Of a stretch of DNA of 64,000 bases, positions 7,240 to 16,251 are shown piece by piece. The stretch covers positions 682,001-746,000 of the forward strand of contig NZ_JAELVS010000001.1 of the NCBI RefSeq assembly GCF_016427555.1, in the 5' to 3' direction. The stretch is from Marinobacter litoralis (lineage in GTDB: Bacteria; Pseudomonadota; Gammaproteobacteria; Pseudomonadales; Oleiphilaceae). Position 1 is the stretch's first letter. Each line of letters opens with the position of its first letter. The notes under the pieces are model-generated. The model ran no database searches. It had not been told where the DNA came from and saw only the letters and a list, made by a program, of their open reading frames with translations. A program made the position numbers and the translations under genes.

Positions 7240-8721
7240 ATGTCTGATACTGCTGTGCAGCAATCTGCTGCCTCCGAATCCGTGGCAGAGGGCTCTCTGC
7301 TTGACCAGGTTATGGCCAACAGCCGCATGGCGCCGGCTGATGAAGGTTACGATGTTGCTCGCAAAGGCGTTGCAACGTTTATTGCCAACCTGCTGAAAAG
7401 CGACGAAAAAGGCCAGCCGGTCAACAAGGCTCTGGTAGACCAGATGGTGGTAGAGCTGGACCGCAAGATCAGCGCGCAGATGGACGAAGTTCTGCACGCC
7501 CCCAAACTGCAAGAACTGGAATCATCGTGGCGTGGCCTTAAGTTGATGGTCGATCGCACTGAATTCCGCGAAAACATTAAAGTAGACATCCTGCACGCCA
7601 CCAAACAGGAACTGCTTGAAGACTTCGAGTTTGCTCCGGATGTGACCCAGACCGGTTTTTACCAGCACGTATACTCGGCCGAATACGGCCAGTTTGGTGG
7701 TGAACCTGTCGGTGCCATCGTGGGTAACTATGCCTTCAGCCCTTCTACGCCGGATATGAAACTGCTGCAGTATGTGTCGTCCGTAGGTGCTATGGCCCAC
7801 GCACCGTTCCTGTCTTCCGTGGCACCGTCGTTCTTTGGCGTGGACCGCTACCAGGAACTGCCAGCCATAAAAGAGCTGAGTGCTGTTTTCGAAGGTCCGA
7901 AATACGCCAAGTGGCGCTCCCTGCGTGAATCCGAAGACGCTCGCTATCTGGGTCTGACCGCGCCGCGCTTCTTGCTGCGCACGCCCTATGATCCCACGGA
8001 AAACCCCGTGCGCAGCTTTAACTACAAAGAAAATGTGTCCGGCGATCACGAACACTACCTGTGGGGCAACACAGCCTACTTGTTGGGTACCCGTTTGACC
8101 GACAGCTTCGCCAAATACCGCTGGTGCCCGAACATCATCGGCCCGCAAAGCGGCGGCGCGGTGGACGACTTGCCGGTGCATACCTTCGAGTCTTTCGGCC
8201 AGCTGGAAGCGAAGATTCCGACTGAAGTGTTGATCACCGACCGTCGTGAATACGAACTGGCTGAAGAAGGTTTCATCGCCCTGACCATGCGTAAGGGCAG
8301 TGACAATGCCGCATTCTTCTCAGCTAACTCCGTGCAAAAGCCCAAGCAGTTCCCGAACACCAAAGAAGGCAAAGAAGCGGAAACCAACTACAAGTTGGGC
8401 ACCCAGCTGCCTTACATGATGATCGTGAACCGACTGGCTCACTACATCAAAGTGCTGCAGCGTGAACAGATCGGTTCCTGGAAAGAACGTCAGGATCTGG
8501 AACGTGAGCTGAACACCTGGATTCGCCAGTACGTAGCCGATCAGGAAAATCCGCCAGCGGAAGTTCGCAGCCGTCGCCCACTGCGCGCCGCGCAGGTTGT
8601 GGTGTCGGATGTTGAGGGCGATCCGGGCTGGTACCAGATCTCGTTGGCGGTGCGCCCGCACTTTAAGTACATGGGTGCGAACTTCGAGCTTTCGCTGGTT
8701 GGTCGATTGGACAAGGATTAA
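7240..8721 (+). CDS. tssC: T6SS contractile sheath large subunit TssC (VipB)
   Basis: A 493-residue TssC/VipB/ImpC protein, the large sheath subunit. Recognisable family segments are LESSWRGLKLMVDRTEF (about 90-105), EYGQFGGEPVGAIVGNYAF, APFLSSVAPSFFGVDRY, APRFLLRTPY and, at the C terminus, PGWYQISLAVRPHFKYMGA. The length is typical. ATG at 7240 with AAGGGATG a few bases upstream. It is separated from the tssE GTG by only three bases, indicating tight operon coupling. High confidence in the family and role. Confidence 0.96.
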   Translation: MSDTAVQQSAASESVAEGSLLDQVMANSRMAPADEGYDVARKGVATFIANLLKSDEKGQPVNKALVDQMVVELDRKISAQMDEVLHAPKLQELESSWRGLKLMVDRTEFRENIKVDILHATKQELLEDFEFAPDVTQTGFYQHVYSAEYGQFGGEPVGAIVGNYAFSPSTPDMKLLQYVSSVGAMAHAPFLSSVAPSFFGVDRYQELPAIKELSAVFEGPKYAKWRSLRESEDARYLGLTAPRFLLRTPYDPTENPVRSFNYKENVSGDHEHYLWGNTAYLLGTRLTDSFAKYRWCPNIIGPQSGGAVDDLPVHTFESFGQLEAKIPTEVLITDRREYELAEEGFIALTMRKGSDNAAFFSANSVQKPKQFPNTKEGKEAETNYKLGTQLPYMMIVNRLAHYIKVLQREQIGSWKERQDLERELNTWIRQYVADQENPPAEVRSRRPLRAAQVVVSDVEGDPGWYQISLAVRPHFKYMGANFELSLVGRLDKD

Positions 8722-8724
8722 ACC

Positions 8725-9162
8725 GTGTTCGGCGACACAGCTGCTGAAGGTGTTCGCAACACCGGCAGCCTGTTTGAACGGCTCGAGCAGGCTGCCGCCC
8801 CCACAGGGCAAGGCATGGGAGAAGTGACCCATGTGGTGGAATCCATCAAGCGCCATTTGGTGCGTTTGCTAAATGCTCATCCGGGCAACAGCGCAAGCGT
8901 TCCGGACCTGGGCTTGCTGGATTTCAACGACGCCACTTTGGGTACTCACGACCTGAGTATCCAGATTCGTGGGGCGATCCGTCAGTGTATCGAGAAGTTT
9001 GAGCCCAGAGTGAAACGGGTGGACGTGGTGGCGCTGCCGCCGGGCCCGAACCCGTTGCAGTTGAAGTTTCAGGTCACGGTTTATCTGAGCGTCACGGGAA
9101 GTGATGACAGAACCACGATCGATCTGGTGTTGGATGAAAAGCGGTACTACCGGGTTGTTTAA
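8725..9162 (+). CDS. tssE: T6SS baseplate protein TssE (gp25-like)
   Basis: A 145-residue gp25-like baseplate wedge protein that joins the sheath to the TssFG wedge. The gp25 fold is seen in VVESIKRHLVRLLNAHPGN (helix 1), VPDLGLLDFNDATLG (the conserved GLPD-like region) and the C-terminal TIDLVLDEKRYYRVV. It begins with GTG at 8725, three bases after the tssC stop. Its stop is followed by about 300 non-coding bases holding two large hairpins, which interrupt the otherwise compact operon. Confidence 0.9.
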   Translation: MFGDTAAEGVRNTGSLFERLEQAAAPTGQGMGEVTHVVESIKRHLVRLLNAHPGNSASVPDLGLLDFNDATLGTHDLSIQIRGAIRQCIEKFEPRVKRVDVVALPPGPNPLQLKFQVTVYLSVTGSDDRTTIDLVLDEKRYYRVV

Positions 9163-9173
9163 GCTTGGTGGTT

Positions 9174-9265
9174 GGAGGAGATGGGGATGCTTTTCTGGCG
9201 GGAAAAAATAACTCGCTTCGCTCAGACATCTTTTTTCCCGCCAGAAAAGCATCCCCATCCCCTCC
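9174..9265. repeat. very long inverted repeat (35-bp stem) between tssE and tssF
   Basis: Left arm 9174-9208 and right arm 9231-9265 are complementary over 35 bases with one mismatch (A opposite C near the base). The 22-base loop (9209-9230) reads TAACTCGCTTCGCTCAGACA plus TC. The arms contain the G-rich block ATGGGGATGCTTTTCTGGCG and, next to the loop, six As facing six Ts. The T-run lies inside the stem rather than after it, so this is not a standard terminator. It starts 11 bases after the tssE stop. Confidence 0.9.
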
Positions 9266-9311
9266 TGCAAACCTGAGTGGAATGCGGCCGAGTTTTTGAA
9301 GGTAGGTATGA

Positions 9312-9426
9312 GAGTCAGGATGAGGATAGCCATTCCAAAAGTGTGCGGAGCCATGGATGGCGGAGCCCAAGCGCCCCATGGATGGGCCAGAAGTGTCTTT
9401 TGGAACGACTATCCTCATCTTGGCTC
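9312..9426. repeat. hairpin element with conserved GCGGAGCCATGGATGGCGGA loop (copy 1)
   Basis: Arms at 9319-9341 and 9397-9419 pair in 21 of 23 positions, and G-U wobble pairs extend the stem to about 9312 and 9426. The loop region (9342-9396) contains GCGGAGCCATGGATGGCGGA and a second CCATGGATGG. The inner stem and loop match the element at 18903-19001, while the outer stem is different. It lies just upstream of tssF, whose start codon follows 32 bases later. Confidence 0.85.
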
Positions 9427-9458
9427 GGAGTCAGACCGAGCAGTCAAGGTGCAGTAAC

Positions 9459-11231
9459 ATGAAGTTAAATAGGTTCTACAGGGATGAGTTGAGCTTTCTG
9501 CGGTTGCAAGGCAGGGAATTTGCCGATGCACACCCGCAGCTCACCCGATTTCTATCCGAACAAAGCACCGACCCAGACGTTGAACGCCTTCTGGAAGGCT
9601 TTGCCTTTCTGACCGGCAAGCTGCGTGAAAAAGTGGAAGACGAATTCCCGGAGCTGACGCACTCATTGCTCAACATGCTCTGGCCCAACTACCTGCGCCC
9701 CGTGCCCAGTTGCACCATCATGCGCTTTGATCCCCAGCTGCATGCGATCAGTGAACGCCAACGGGTGGAGCGCCATACCGAAATCAAAAGCCGGCCAGTG
9801 GGTGAAAGCACCCGCCAAACCCAGTGCCGGTTCCGTACTTGCCGGGCTGTGGATATCTTTCCCGTTAGCGTGGCAGAAGCCCACGCCGAGCATTCCCGCG
9901 AAGTGTCTTCAGTGACGGTCGATCTGGCGTTGCACACCGACCAGCCACTGAGCCAACTGGGTATGGAAAGCCTGCGTTTCTACCTGGGCGGCGACAACCA
10001 CACCGCGGAAACGCTGTACCTGTGGCTCAATCACTATCTCAGCCGCATGGAGTTGGTGGTGGGCGACAACGTATACAGCCTGCCCACCTCGTTACTCAAG
10101 CCGGTGGGATTTGCGGCCGATGAAGCCATACTGCCGTACCCGAAAAATGCCTATTCCGGCTACCGGATTATCCAGGAGTACCTGAGCTTTCCCGAAGCCT
10201 TCCGGTTTATCGATGTCACCGGATTGAAGCAGCGCCTACCCGGGGTTCAGGCCGACGAGATCAGCCTGCGCTTCCACTTCAGCCGCATATTGCCGCCGGA
10301 TACCCGTGTTACCCGGGATTCGCTGCAGTTGTATTGCACACCAGCGGTTAATTTGTTCAGTCACGAAGGCGAACCGGTGGATCTGAACGGTCGTGAAACC
10401 GAGTACCGGATTTCGCCATCCAGCCGCTGCCCCGAACACTATGAGGTGTTCAGCATTGAACAGGTTGAAGGCTGGCTGGAAGGTCGCTCGGGCCGGGGCG
10501 AACCCCGCCTATATACGGCGTTTGAGAGTTTTCAGCACGAAGTGGAGCGGGACCGTGGCCGCACCGCGTTGTATTACCGCGTGCGCACCCGCGAAAGCGT
10601 TCGGGGCGATGGCTTCGATCACTATATCTCCTTCGTGCGCGCCGACGAATCCGATTGCCTGAATCGCCAGGAAGCGGTTTCGTTAACGCTTACCTGCACC
10701 AACCGGCAACTGCCGCAACAGCTGGCGGTGGGTGAGATCTGCATGGCCACCGAAACCACACCGGCCTTCGCTTCGTTCAGCAACATTACCCGGCCCACCG
10801 CCACTCTGCGACCCACGTTGGATGGCAGTTTGTTATGGACGCTGATTTCCAACTTGTCTCTGAACTACCTGTCGATGCTCGATGTGGATGCCTTGCGCAC
10901 CGTGCTGCGGGTATACGACTTTCGGGCACTGGTAGATCGCCAGGCTGAGCGGGTGTCTCAGAAGCGGCTGGCGGGCATCAGCGACATCAGCACGCAACCG
11001 GTAGACCGGATGGTGCGTGGTTTGCCGGTGCGGGGTATCCGGTCAGTGCTAAAACTCGACCAACAGAATTTCGCCAGTGAAGGCGATTTGTACCTGTTTG
11101 GCACGGTGTTGAGCCAGTTCTTTGCGCTCTACGCCAGCATTAACGCCTTTCACCAGCTGGAAGTGGTGAATACAGAGAATCAGGAACGGTACACATGGAC
11201 GTTACAGCAAGGTCAGCAGCCGCTGATGTAG
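9459..11231 (+). CDS. tssF: T6SS baseplate protein TssF (VasA/ImpG)
   Basis: A 590-residue TssF, the main component of the baseplate wedge. The N terminus (NRFYRDELSFLRLQGREFA ... FLTGKLREKVEDEFPELTHSLL and LWPNYLRPVPS) is diagnostic, as is the C-terminal DLYLFGTVLSQFFALYASIN. I set the start at the ATG at 9459, behind AAGGTG. The frame is open upstream to 9357, but that extension is read from the hairpin element and is not TssF-like. The gene overlaps tssG by 37 bases. Confidence 0.95.
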   Translation: MKLNRFYRDELSFLRLQGREFADAHPQLTRFLSEQSTDPDVERLLEGFAFLTGKLREKVEDEFPELTHSLLNMLWPNYLRPVPSCTIMRFDPQLHAISERQRVERHTEIKSRPVGESTRQTQCRFRTCRAVDIFPVSVAEAHAEHSREVSSVTVDLALHTDQPLSQLGMESLRFYLGGDNHTAETLYLWLNHYLSRMELVVGDNVYSLPTSLLKPVGFAADEAILPYPKNAYSGYRIIQEYLSFPEAFRFIDVTGLKQRLPGVQADEISLRFHFSRILPPDTRVTRDSLQLYCTPAVNLFSHEGEPVDLNGRETEYRISPSSRCPEHYEVFSIEQVEGWLEGRSGRGEPRLYTAFESFQHEVERDRGRTALYYRVRTRESVRGDGFDHYISFVRADESDCLNRQEAVSLTLTCTNRQLPQQLAVGEICMATETTPAFASFSNITRPTATLRPTLDGSLLWTLISNLSLNYLSMLDVDALRTVLRVYDFRALVDRQAERVSQKRLAGISDISTQPVDRMVRGLPVRGIRSVLKLDQQNFASEGDLYLFGTVLSQFFALYASINAFHQLEVVNTENQERYTWTLQQGQQPLM

Positions 11232-12211
11232 CCGGGCTGGAACCCGTTCTGGGCAACGCGCGGCGCTACAGTTTTTTCCAGCTGGTGGATTTGATTCACC
11301 GGCACCATGGCGATGATCTGGAACGCTCCGGCTCGGGTGATTCAGTGCAAGAGCGCATCCGGTTTTCCGCCTCAGCCGGGCTGGGGTTTCCGGGCAGTGA
11401 TGTGGTGTCGGCGTTATCGCCGGAGCACGAGCATGCGCCCTACCAGATGGAAGTGAGCTTTCTCGGATTACACGGTTCCCAGTCGCCGTTACCGGGGTAT
11501 TACCTGGAGGATCTGGCGTGGGAAGCGGGCCAGAATCTGGGCGTACGCCGGCATTTTCTGGACTTCTTTAACCACCGCTTGGTGACCCTGTTTCACCGGG
11601 CCTGGCGCAAGTACCGCTATTACATTCGATTTCAGCCGGGTGCCAGTGACGGGTTTTCGGAACTGGTGTTTTCCCTGACGGGGCTGGGTGATCGCCGCCT
11701 CCGGGAGGCCACGCCGGTGAACTGGTCGAAAATGCTGGCGTATGCCGGTTTGATGGCGGGGCGTAGTCGGTCTCCGGAAGTCGTCAGCGGGATCGTTGCT
11801 CATTGCTTTGATCTGGATGATGTCAGTATTGAACAGTGGGTGCTACGAAAAGTGGCGATCGCAGAAGACCAGCAAACTCGTCTGGGGCAAGCGAATGCCA
11901 GCCTCGGCCATGACACGTTGATAGGGTCGAGCATTCGGGACCGCAGCGGCAAATTCATACTTCGGCTACGTAACCTGAGCCGACAGCGCTTTGCCGATTT
12001 CCTGCCCAACGGTGCTGAGCATGAACGGCTGGTTAAGCTGGTGGAGTTTGCCACACGGGAGCAGCTGGCCTATGACCTTGAGCTGGAAATGCGACCGAAA
12101 GACATACGGCCCATGCAAATGGGGCAAGAGGTGCGTTTGGGGTGGAATTCGTTCGTGACGCCAGAGCGGGCGAGCAAACGCCCCGCTGTTCGAATCCAGA
12201 TCAGACGTTAA
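11195..12211 (+). CDS. tssG: T6SS baseplate protein TssG (VasB/ImpH)
   Basis: A 338-residue TssG. It forms the TssF2-TssG wedge and contacts TssK and TssE. The YSFFQLVDLIHR motif near residue 25, the VSFLGLHGSQSPLPGYYLEDL segment and the DFFNHRLVTLFHRAWRKYRY stretch are all family hallmarks. Starting at the ATG at 11195 places the first 12 codons inside the 3' end of tssF, a 37-base overlap that implies translational coupling of the two partners. Length is usual for the family. Confidence 0.94.
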   Translation: MDVTARSAAADVAGLEPVLGNARRYSFFQLVDLIHRHHGDDLERSGSGDSVQERIRFSASAGLGFPGSDVVSALSPEHEHAPYQMEVSFLGLHGSQSPLPGYYLEDLAWEAGQNLGVRRHFLDFFNHRLVTLFHRAWRKYRYYIRFQPGASDGFSELVFSLTGLGDRRLREATPVNWSKMLAYAGLMAGRSRSPEVVSGIVAHCFDLDDVSIEQWVLRKVAIAEDQQTRLGQANASLGHDTLIGSSIRDRSGKFILRLRNLSRQRFADFLPNGAEHERLVKLVEFATREQLAYDLELEMRPKDIRPMQMGQEVRLGWNSFVTPERASKRPAVRIQIRR

Positions 12212-12226
12212 GGCAAGGAGCCAAGA

Positions 12227-13549
12227 GTGACCACGCAAACAGCAGAATTAACCTTGGTGATCACCAACCCCACGGAAGCGGGAGGTGGTGCCAACATCGA
12301 ACACCGTTTCAGCGCAACCGGGGGTTCGATAGGCACCGCGGCCAACGATACCTGGCGTTTATCGCCTCACCGTACCGGTGCGGTAGCGGGGCATGCCGAG
12401 GTGCGTTTTTTGGATGGCGGTTTCTGCCTGATCGATCGCAGCGGCCGAACCTTTATCAACAGCAGCACCCAGCCCGTAGGTCGTGGACGGCGAGCGCGCC
12501 TGAACCATGGCGATACCGTCAGCATTGGCCGGTATCAAATCCGGGCGGAGTTGCAGGGCGGCTTTGCAGGGCAAAGCGAGTTGAACGAGCCCAACGCCGA
12601 AGATCATCGGTTGGTGAATGAGGATGAAGGCGAGCTGTTGCGTTCAAACCAGCGCCAAATATTGCCAGAAGGCCGCGAGCCTTTGGCGGGACTGAAAAAT
12701 TCGGCCGACGCGCCTCAAAGTAACGACCCACTGGCCCCTTGGCAGAAGCCAGAGGCATCGGGTGAGCAATCATCGCCAGAACTGCTGGCCAGTGAGGAAC
12801 GCTGGTTTGCCGGTTCTACCGATGTGGATGAGGAATATCGGGAAAACCGGGATGTGGCGATGGGGCTGCCGGTGAACCGCACGGCCCGTATTCAGATTGA
12901 TCAGGAAAAGGAGCGACAGGGAATGTCAGACACCCGAGCACCCACCCGGGATGCCAGTCGTCAGCACATCAGCGGGGCGCCCTTATTGCGAGGGCTGCAG
13001 GCGAATATTGAATTTACCGACAGCGAAGACATGCAGCTGTTTCTGGAAGAAGCCGGGCAAACCCTGAAAGCCGTGGTGGATGGCTTGCTTACGCTGCACC
13101 AGAGCGAAGATACCCGGCATCAGGCGCTGCGTACCCGCTTGCAGCCCCTTGAAGACAACCCGCTGCGACTGGGAAACGATTACCACGGCACCATTCAAAC
13201 CCTGTTTGCCGCCGAACGTAGCCCGGTTCACCTATCTGCGCCTGCTGCGGTGAGAGAAAGCCTCGACAGCTTGAACCACCACCAGCGGGCCACGCAGGAA
13301 GCCATTCGCGAAGCCTTGGACGCGATTCTGCATGCCTTCTCGCCGGAGGCGTTGCTGAGAAGATTTCACGGTTACCGCCGTGGGCTCAAGGACAACGAAG
13401 ACGAAGGCCGTTGGGCCTGGGACATGTATCAACATTACTACCAAGAACTTAGATCCAGTCGTCAGCAGGGTTTTGAACGTCTTTTCCAAGAGGTGTTCGA
13501 CCAGGCTTACGACCAACACTTGCGCCAATTACAGAGGGAGAATGGCTAG
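12227..13549 (+). CDS. T6SS FHA-domain protein (Fha/TagH type)
   Basis: A 440-residue protein with an N-terminal forkhead-associated domain (about 5-110; GGSIGTAANDTWRLS, then HAEVRFLDGGFCLIDRSGRTFIN and HGDTVSIGRYQIRA), a Pro/Ser/Glu-rich linker (about 115-240) and a C-terminal helical TagH-like domain (about 255-435, ending in YYQELRSSRQQGFERLFQEV). FHA domains bind phosphothreonine, and in other T6SS Fha is a target of the PpkA kinase, but no kinase or phosphatase gene is present in this cluster. GTG start at 12227 after AAGGAG. Its stop overlaps the tssJ start (TAGTG). Confidence 0.9.
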   Translation: MTTQTAELTLVITNPTEAGGGANIEHRFSATGGSIGTAANDTWRLSPHRTGAVAGHAEVRFLDGGFCLIDRSGRTFINSSTQPVGRGRRARLNHGDTVSIGRYQIRAELQGGFAGQSELNEPNAEDHRLVNEDEGELLRSNQRQILPEGREPLAGLKNSADAPQSNDPLAPWQKPEASGEQSSPELLASEERWFAGSTDVDEEYRENRDVAMGLPVNRTARIQIDQEKERQGMSDTRAPTRDASRQHISGAPLLRGLQANIEFTDSEDMQLFLEEAGQTLKAVVDGLLTLHQSEDTRHQALRTRLQPLEDNPLRLGNDYHGTIQTLFAAERSPVHLSAPAAVRESLDSLNHHQRATQEAIREALDAILHAFSPEALLRRFHGYRRGLKDNEDEGRWAWDMYQHYYQELRSSRQQGFERLFQEVFDQAYDQHLRQLQRENG

Positions 13550-14082
13550 TGAAGTACTGCAAATGGAGCTTGCTGACGATGGTTATGTTGCTGGTGGGGT
13601 GCAGCACCCCCTACAACGCCGTTACCAAAACCGCCAAAGTGTTGTGGGACCCCGATATTCCTGTGGGCTACCCGGAAGATCAGCCCAGCCGGGTAGATCT
13701 GACCATGCTGGCCGAACCGAGTGTCAACCCGAACCAGTCATTGGCCCCTACGCCGATCGCATTTCAAATCATTGAACTTCGCGACAGTTCGCTATTGATG
13801 GCGGGTGATTTCGACCAGTTACTGAATAACCTGGAAGACTCGCTGGGCCGCAACTACGTGGACCACAGCGACTACACCCTGGTACCGGGCCAGTTCAAGT
13901 TTGTGGAGCCGTTCGAGATCAGCGAAGACACCCGCTTTATCGGTGTTATCGCCTTCTACGCGTACCCCAACTTATCGCAGTGGAAAAAGGTGGTGAAGGT
14001 AGACCCCATTGGTGGCACCTACCACTTGCTGGTCAACCTGCGTGAGCGGGAAGTAAAACTGACACGTTCGGATGAAAGCTGA
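13549..14082 (+). CDS. tssJ: T6SS outer-membrane lipoprotein TssJ (VasD)
   Basis: A 177-residue lipoprotein. The signal peptide ends in a lipobox (LVGC, Cys18), and the mature part resembles the TssJ beta-sandwich (PIAFQIIELRDSSLLMAGDFDQLL and IGVIAFYAYPNLSQWKKVV). TssJ anchors the TssLM membrane complex to the outer membrane by binding the periplasmic end of TssM. GTG at 13549 shares bases with the preceding stop, and its own stop overlaps the tssK ATG (TGATGG), giving a continuous translationally coupled run fha-tssJ-tssK. Confidence 0.93.
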   Translation: MKYCKWSLLTMVMLLVGCSTPYNAVTKTAKVLWDPDIPVGYPEDQPSRVDLTMLAEPSVNPNQSLAPTPIAFQIIELRDSSLLMAGDFDQLLNNLEDSLGRNYVDHSDYTLVPGQFKFVEPFEISEDTRFIGVIAFYAYPNLSQWKKVVKVDPIGGTYHLLVNLREREVKLTRSDES

Positions 14083-15416
14083 TGGCTGTTAGCAATCGAG
14101 TGGTCTGGAGTGATGGCCTGTTCATCAAACCACAGCACTTCCAGCAGCAACAACGGTATCTGGAACATCAGATCAACGAGCGCGCGCTGGCGGTTTCGGA
14201 CTACCTCTACGGCTTCAGTGATCTGGAACTAAACGCCGAATATCTGAGTTTTGGCCGGGTGGGCTTGGTCCGCGCGACGGGATTGTTCCCGGACGGCACG
14301 CGCTTCAATCTGCCACAAGACGATGTGATGCCAGAGCCTTTGGAAATTACCGATGCTTCGGTGGCCAATCAGGTGGTGTATCTGGCGTTGCCTCTCGGGA
14401 GTGATTCCTTGGCGGAAGTGGAGTGGCCGGATGCGCCGGTTGCCGGGCGCTTCAGGGCGTTGTCTGTGGAAATTCGCGATTTGCACTCCATTGATGGCGA
14501 TGCTCACAGCATCGATGTCGGGCGAGTCGCACCGCGCTTGATGCTGGAGCGTGAGGATCGCAGCGCCTACGCGGCCTTGGCCATTGGCCGAATTCTGGAG
14601 AAGCGGCCAGACGGCAGTTTGGTGATGGACCCTAACTTCCTGCCCACCATGCTCAGCGTGCGTGCAGCGCCTCGCTTGCAGCGATTTGTCGGCGAAATGG
14701 CCGGTTTGATGCAGGAGCGTGCCCGCAACATTGCCGAGCGAGTAGGCGCGCCGGGGCAGGGCGGTGTGGCCGATGTGTCGGACTTCATGCTGCTGCAAAT
14801 GCTGAACCGGGCGCACCCTAAGTTCATGCATTTGGCACGCTTGCGCCAGTTGCACCCCGAGCGCTTGTATGAAGCCTTGCTGGAACTGTGCGGCGAGTTG
14901 GTGACGTTTACCGACGAGAGCCGAATGCCGCGGGAATACACCCCCTACGATCACGATCTGCCAGAAGGCTGTTTTAGCCCGCTGATGCAGGTGCTGCGAC
15001 AAGCCCTGAGTACCGTTCTGGAACCGCGAGCCTTGTCTATTGCTCTGCAGCAACGTCAATACGGGCTGACGGTGGCACCGGTTCAGGACGGTCAGTTGAT
15101 CAAGGATGCCGAGTTCATTCTGGCGGTAAAAGCCGATATGCCGCTGGACGACCTGCGCAAGCAATTCACCCAGCAGTGCAAAGTGGCGTCGGTGGAAAAA
15201 ATACGGGATCTCATCAGCTTGCAGCTGCCGGGTATTCCGCTGTCGGCGTTACCCGTGGCACCGCGCCAGTTGCCGTATCACGCCGGCTTTGTGTACTTCC
15301 GGTTGGATGACCAGAGCCAGGCCTGGCAAATGCTCGACAACGCCAGCGGCTTTGCTTTCCACGTAGCGGGAAGCTATCCGGGGCTGGAAATGCAGTTCTG
15401 GGCAATCAGGAGCTAA
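14082..15416 (+). CDS. tssK: T6SS baseplate-membrane complex linker TssK (VasE)
   Basis: A 444-residue TssK. The N terminus VVWSDGLFIKPQHFQQQQRYLE is the classical family start, and the C-terminal LDNASGFAFHVAGSYPGLEMQFWAI is equally typical. TssK trimers connect the TssFG wedges to TssL and TssM at the inner membrane. It lies between tssJ and tssL, and tssL starts four bases after its stop. No anomalies are seen. Confidence 0.95.
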   Translation: MAVSNRVVWSDGLFIKPQHFQQQQRYLEHQINERALAVSDYLYGFSDLELNAEYLSFGRVGLVRATGLFPDGTRFNLPQDDVMPEPLEITDASVANQVVYLALPLGSDSLAEVEWPDAPVAGRFRALSVEIRDLHSIDGDAHSIDVGRVAPRLMLEREDRSAYAALAIGRILEKRPDGSLVMDPNFLPTMLSVRAAPRLQRFVGEMAGLMQERARNIAERVGAPGQGGVADVSDFMLLQMLNRAHPKFMHLARLRQLHPERLYEALLELCGELVTFTDESRMPREYTPYDHDLPEGCFSPLMQVLRQALSTVLEPRALSIALQQRQYGLTVAPVQDGQLIKDAEFILAVKADMPLDDLRKQFTQQCKVASVEKIRDLISLQLPGIPLSALPVAPRQLPYHAGFVYFRLDDQSQAWQMLDNASGFAFHVAGSYPGLEMQFWAIRS

Positions 15417-15419
15417 ATA

Positions 15420-16241
15420 ATGACCAATGCACCGGTAATGGATCGACCAAATACCACCACGGACACGGGTGATAGTGCATTCAGTGAGTTGTTGTTCGCG
15501 GACACCGATAACACTGGCCGCCGCACCGAGTTGGGTGATACCCACTTTCAGCTGCGCGGACTGGAAGAAAATCGCCTGATTGATGCCGCCACACCGTTAT
15601 TGGGGCTGGTTATCCGGGTTCGCCGGTTGGCCGATTTTCACGATGTCGAAAGCCTGTACCAGCAGGTTGTCGATGAAGTGGCGGCTATTGACCGCGAACT
15701 GATCGAACAAGGCTATGAACGGCCTATCGTGGTGGCGTACCGCTATGTGCTTTGCGCTTTTATCGATGAAGCCGTATTGGGCACCGACTGGGGGGCGCAC
15801 AGCGTGTGGTCGCAGCACTCGTTGCTTTCGCGTTTCCACAACGAAACCTGGGGCGGCGAAAAAGTGTTCGCGATTCTGGCTCGCATGGAGAAAGAGCCGG
15901 AACGCTACCGCGACATGCTCGGCTTCATCTATCTGTGCCTGTGTCTGGGCTTTGAAGGCCGCTACAAGGTCATGGAAAGCGGCCGTGATGAGTACGAGCA
16001 AATCGTTCGCGGGTTGTATGAACAGCTGCGTGATCTGCGCGGAGATCGGGACCCGAAGCCGCTGGCCGATGCCTCGGAAAACGTCGTGCCGGCACGCAAC
16101 CGTTTGCGAACGGGCTTGCCCATCTGGCTCATCACCGGCGCGTTTGCCGCGGCCATGGTCGGGATTTATCACTTGTATAACGTAGCGCTGAACGAACGCA
16201 TCAGGGATGTGCTCAGCGTACTGGAACAACTACCGAAATAA
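15420..16241 (+). CDS. tssL: T6SS inner-membrane protein TssL (DotU/IcmH family)
   Basis: A 273-residue DotU-type protein. The cytoplasmic helical domain (about 40-215) includes VVAYRYVLCAFIDEAVLGTDWG and RYRDMLGFIYLCLCLGFEGRY, both diagnostic. A single C-terminal membrane helix (about 237-256, LPIWLITGAFAAAMVGIYHL) anchors it. The protein stops shortly after that helix, so there is no OmpA-type peptidoglycan-binding extension; cell-wall anchoring must come from another protein. The ATG at 15420 follows the tssK stop by three bases. It binds TssM and recruits TssK. Confidence 0.94.
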   Translation: MTNAPVMDRPNTTTDTGDSAFSELLFADTDNTGRRTELGDTHFQLRGLEENRLIDAATPLLGLVIRVRRLADFHDVESLYQQVVDEVAAIDRELIEQGYERPIVVAYRYVLCAFIDEAVLGTDWGAHSVWSQHSLLSRFHNETWGGEKVFAILARMEKEPERYRDMLGFIYLCLCLGFEGRYKVMESGRDEYEQIVRGLYEQLRDLRGDRDPKPLADASENVVPARNRLRTGLPIWLITGAFAAAMVGIYHLYNVALNERIRDVLSVLEQLPK

Positions 16242-16251
16242 GGACATCACT

